DNA of 64,000 nt, taken from assembly GCF_001475935.1 (NCBI RefSeq), contig NZ_LDQA01000024.1, positions 1 through 64,000 of the forward strand, in the 5' to 3' direction. The stretch comes from Aureimonas ureilytica. Lineage in GTDB: Bacteria > Pseudomonadota > Alphaproteobacteria > Rhizobiales > Rhizobiaceae. Shown here one piece after another: positions 63,771-64,000 of the stretch. The number at the start of each line of letters is the position of its first letter. Within the stretch, counting starts at the first letter, position 1. A model generated the notes under the pieces. The model was not told the DNA's origin. It ran no database searches and saw nothing but the letters and a program-made list of their open reading frames with translations. A program made the position numbers and the translations under genes.

Positions 63771-64000
63771 ATGACAGCCATTCCCGACCGGGTCCGGATG
63801 ACCGGCATTTCCAAACGCTACGGGCCGATCCAGACGCTGCACGATGTTTCGCTGCGCCTTGCGCCCGGCGAAGTGCTGGGTCTCGTCGGCGACAATGGCG
63901 CGGGCAAATCCACACTCTCGAAGGTCTTGTCGGGGGCGGTCGTGCCCGACAGCGGCACGATCGAGATCGACGGGCAAGTGGTGCATTTCACCTCGCCGGC
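63771..64000 (+). CDS. Sugar ABC transporter ATPase (partial)
   Basis: The first 76 codons of a RbsA-type ATPase, cut by the right edge. Walker A GDNGAGKST is at 40-48, and the context ISKRYGPIQTLHDVSLRLAPGEVLGLVGDNGAG is typical of sugar ABC ATPases. It follows the binding-protein gene after the terminator hairpin; the permease is expected beyond the window. Confidence 0.93.
   Translation, partial: MTAIPDRVRMTGISKRYGPIQTLHDVSLRLAPGEVLGLVGDNGAGKSTLSKVLSGAVVPDSGTIEIDGQVVHFTSP

Overview
The window is GC-rich and densely coded, with genes on both strands and many 4-nt start/stop overlaps. Rhizobial-type families dominate: an HWE histidine kinase, FdsGBAD formate dehydrogenase, phnGHI/phnF, an RbsABC-type sugar importer and an EfeUOB iron system. 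This points to an alphaproteobacterium of the order Hyphomicrobiales; something close to Aureimonas/Aurantimonas is a guess from gene content only. No rRNA, tRNA, CRISPR array, IS element or prophage was seen.

Left part (1-11,150): the start of a C-P lyase operon (phnG-phnH-phnI, cut by the window edge) with divergent phnF. Next is a minus-strand pentitol operon with a RbsB/A/C-type importer, a ribitol 2-dehydrogenase-like SDR and a FGGY pentulose kinase, preceded by an AraC regulator. Ribosomal protein S21 and a cold-shock protein follow, each isolated in non-coding DNA.

Middle part (11,150-24,150): a multi-GAF/PAS HWE sensor kinase divergent from SelO. A sugar locus follows, with two Gfo/Idh/MocA dehydrogenases and a FadR-type GntR. 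Its divergent ABC transporter survives only as a start fragment, next to two FadR-type operators. Then come an APC permease, an SDR and a FAD lactone oxidase as one operon with a divergent LuxR regulator.

Energy block (24,150-35,500): pntAB (proton-translocating transhydrogenase) converges on fdsGBAD (NAD-dependent formate dehydrogenase), an OFA-family formate/oxalate transporter and a LysR regulator. Formate oxidation gives NADH and PntAB can convert it to NADPH, so the neighbours make metabolic sense together.

Right part (35,800-64,000): a GGDEF-EAL protein; efeU-efeO-efeB-efeM iron uptake; a sulfonate module (flavin reductase, SsuD, FAD/NAD(P)-binding protein); and a broken type VI secretion locus. 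In that locus tssM, a short second IcmF-like gene and tssL are intact. However, the 3' halves of tssK (minus) and tssG (plus) are joined back to back near 53,360-53,405, as expected if one deletion removed the centre of the locus. Downstream of tssG' are a methyltransferase, a Ser/Thr kinase-like protein and a REC-PP2C phosphatase. They converge on a haem-binding DUF3365 protein, a hybrid kinase and a response regulator. The window closes with an XRE-cupin regulator and the start of a second sugar ABC operon, which share a palindromic upstream motif.
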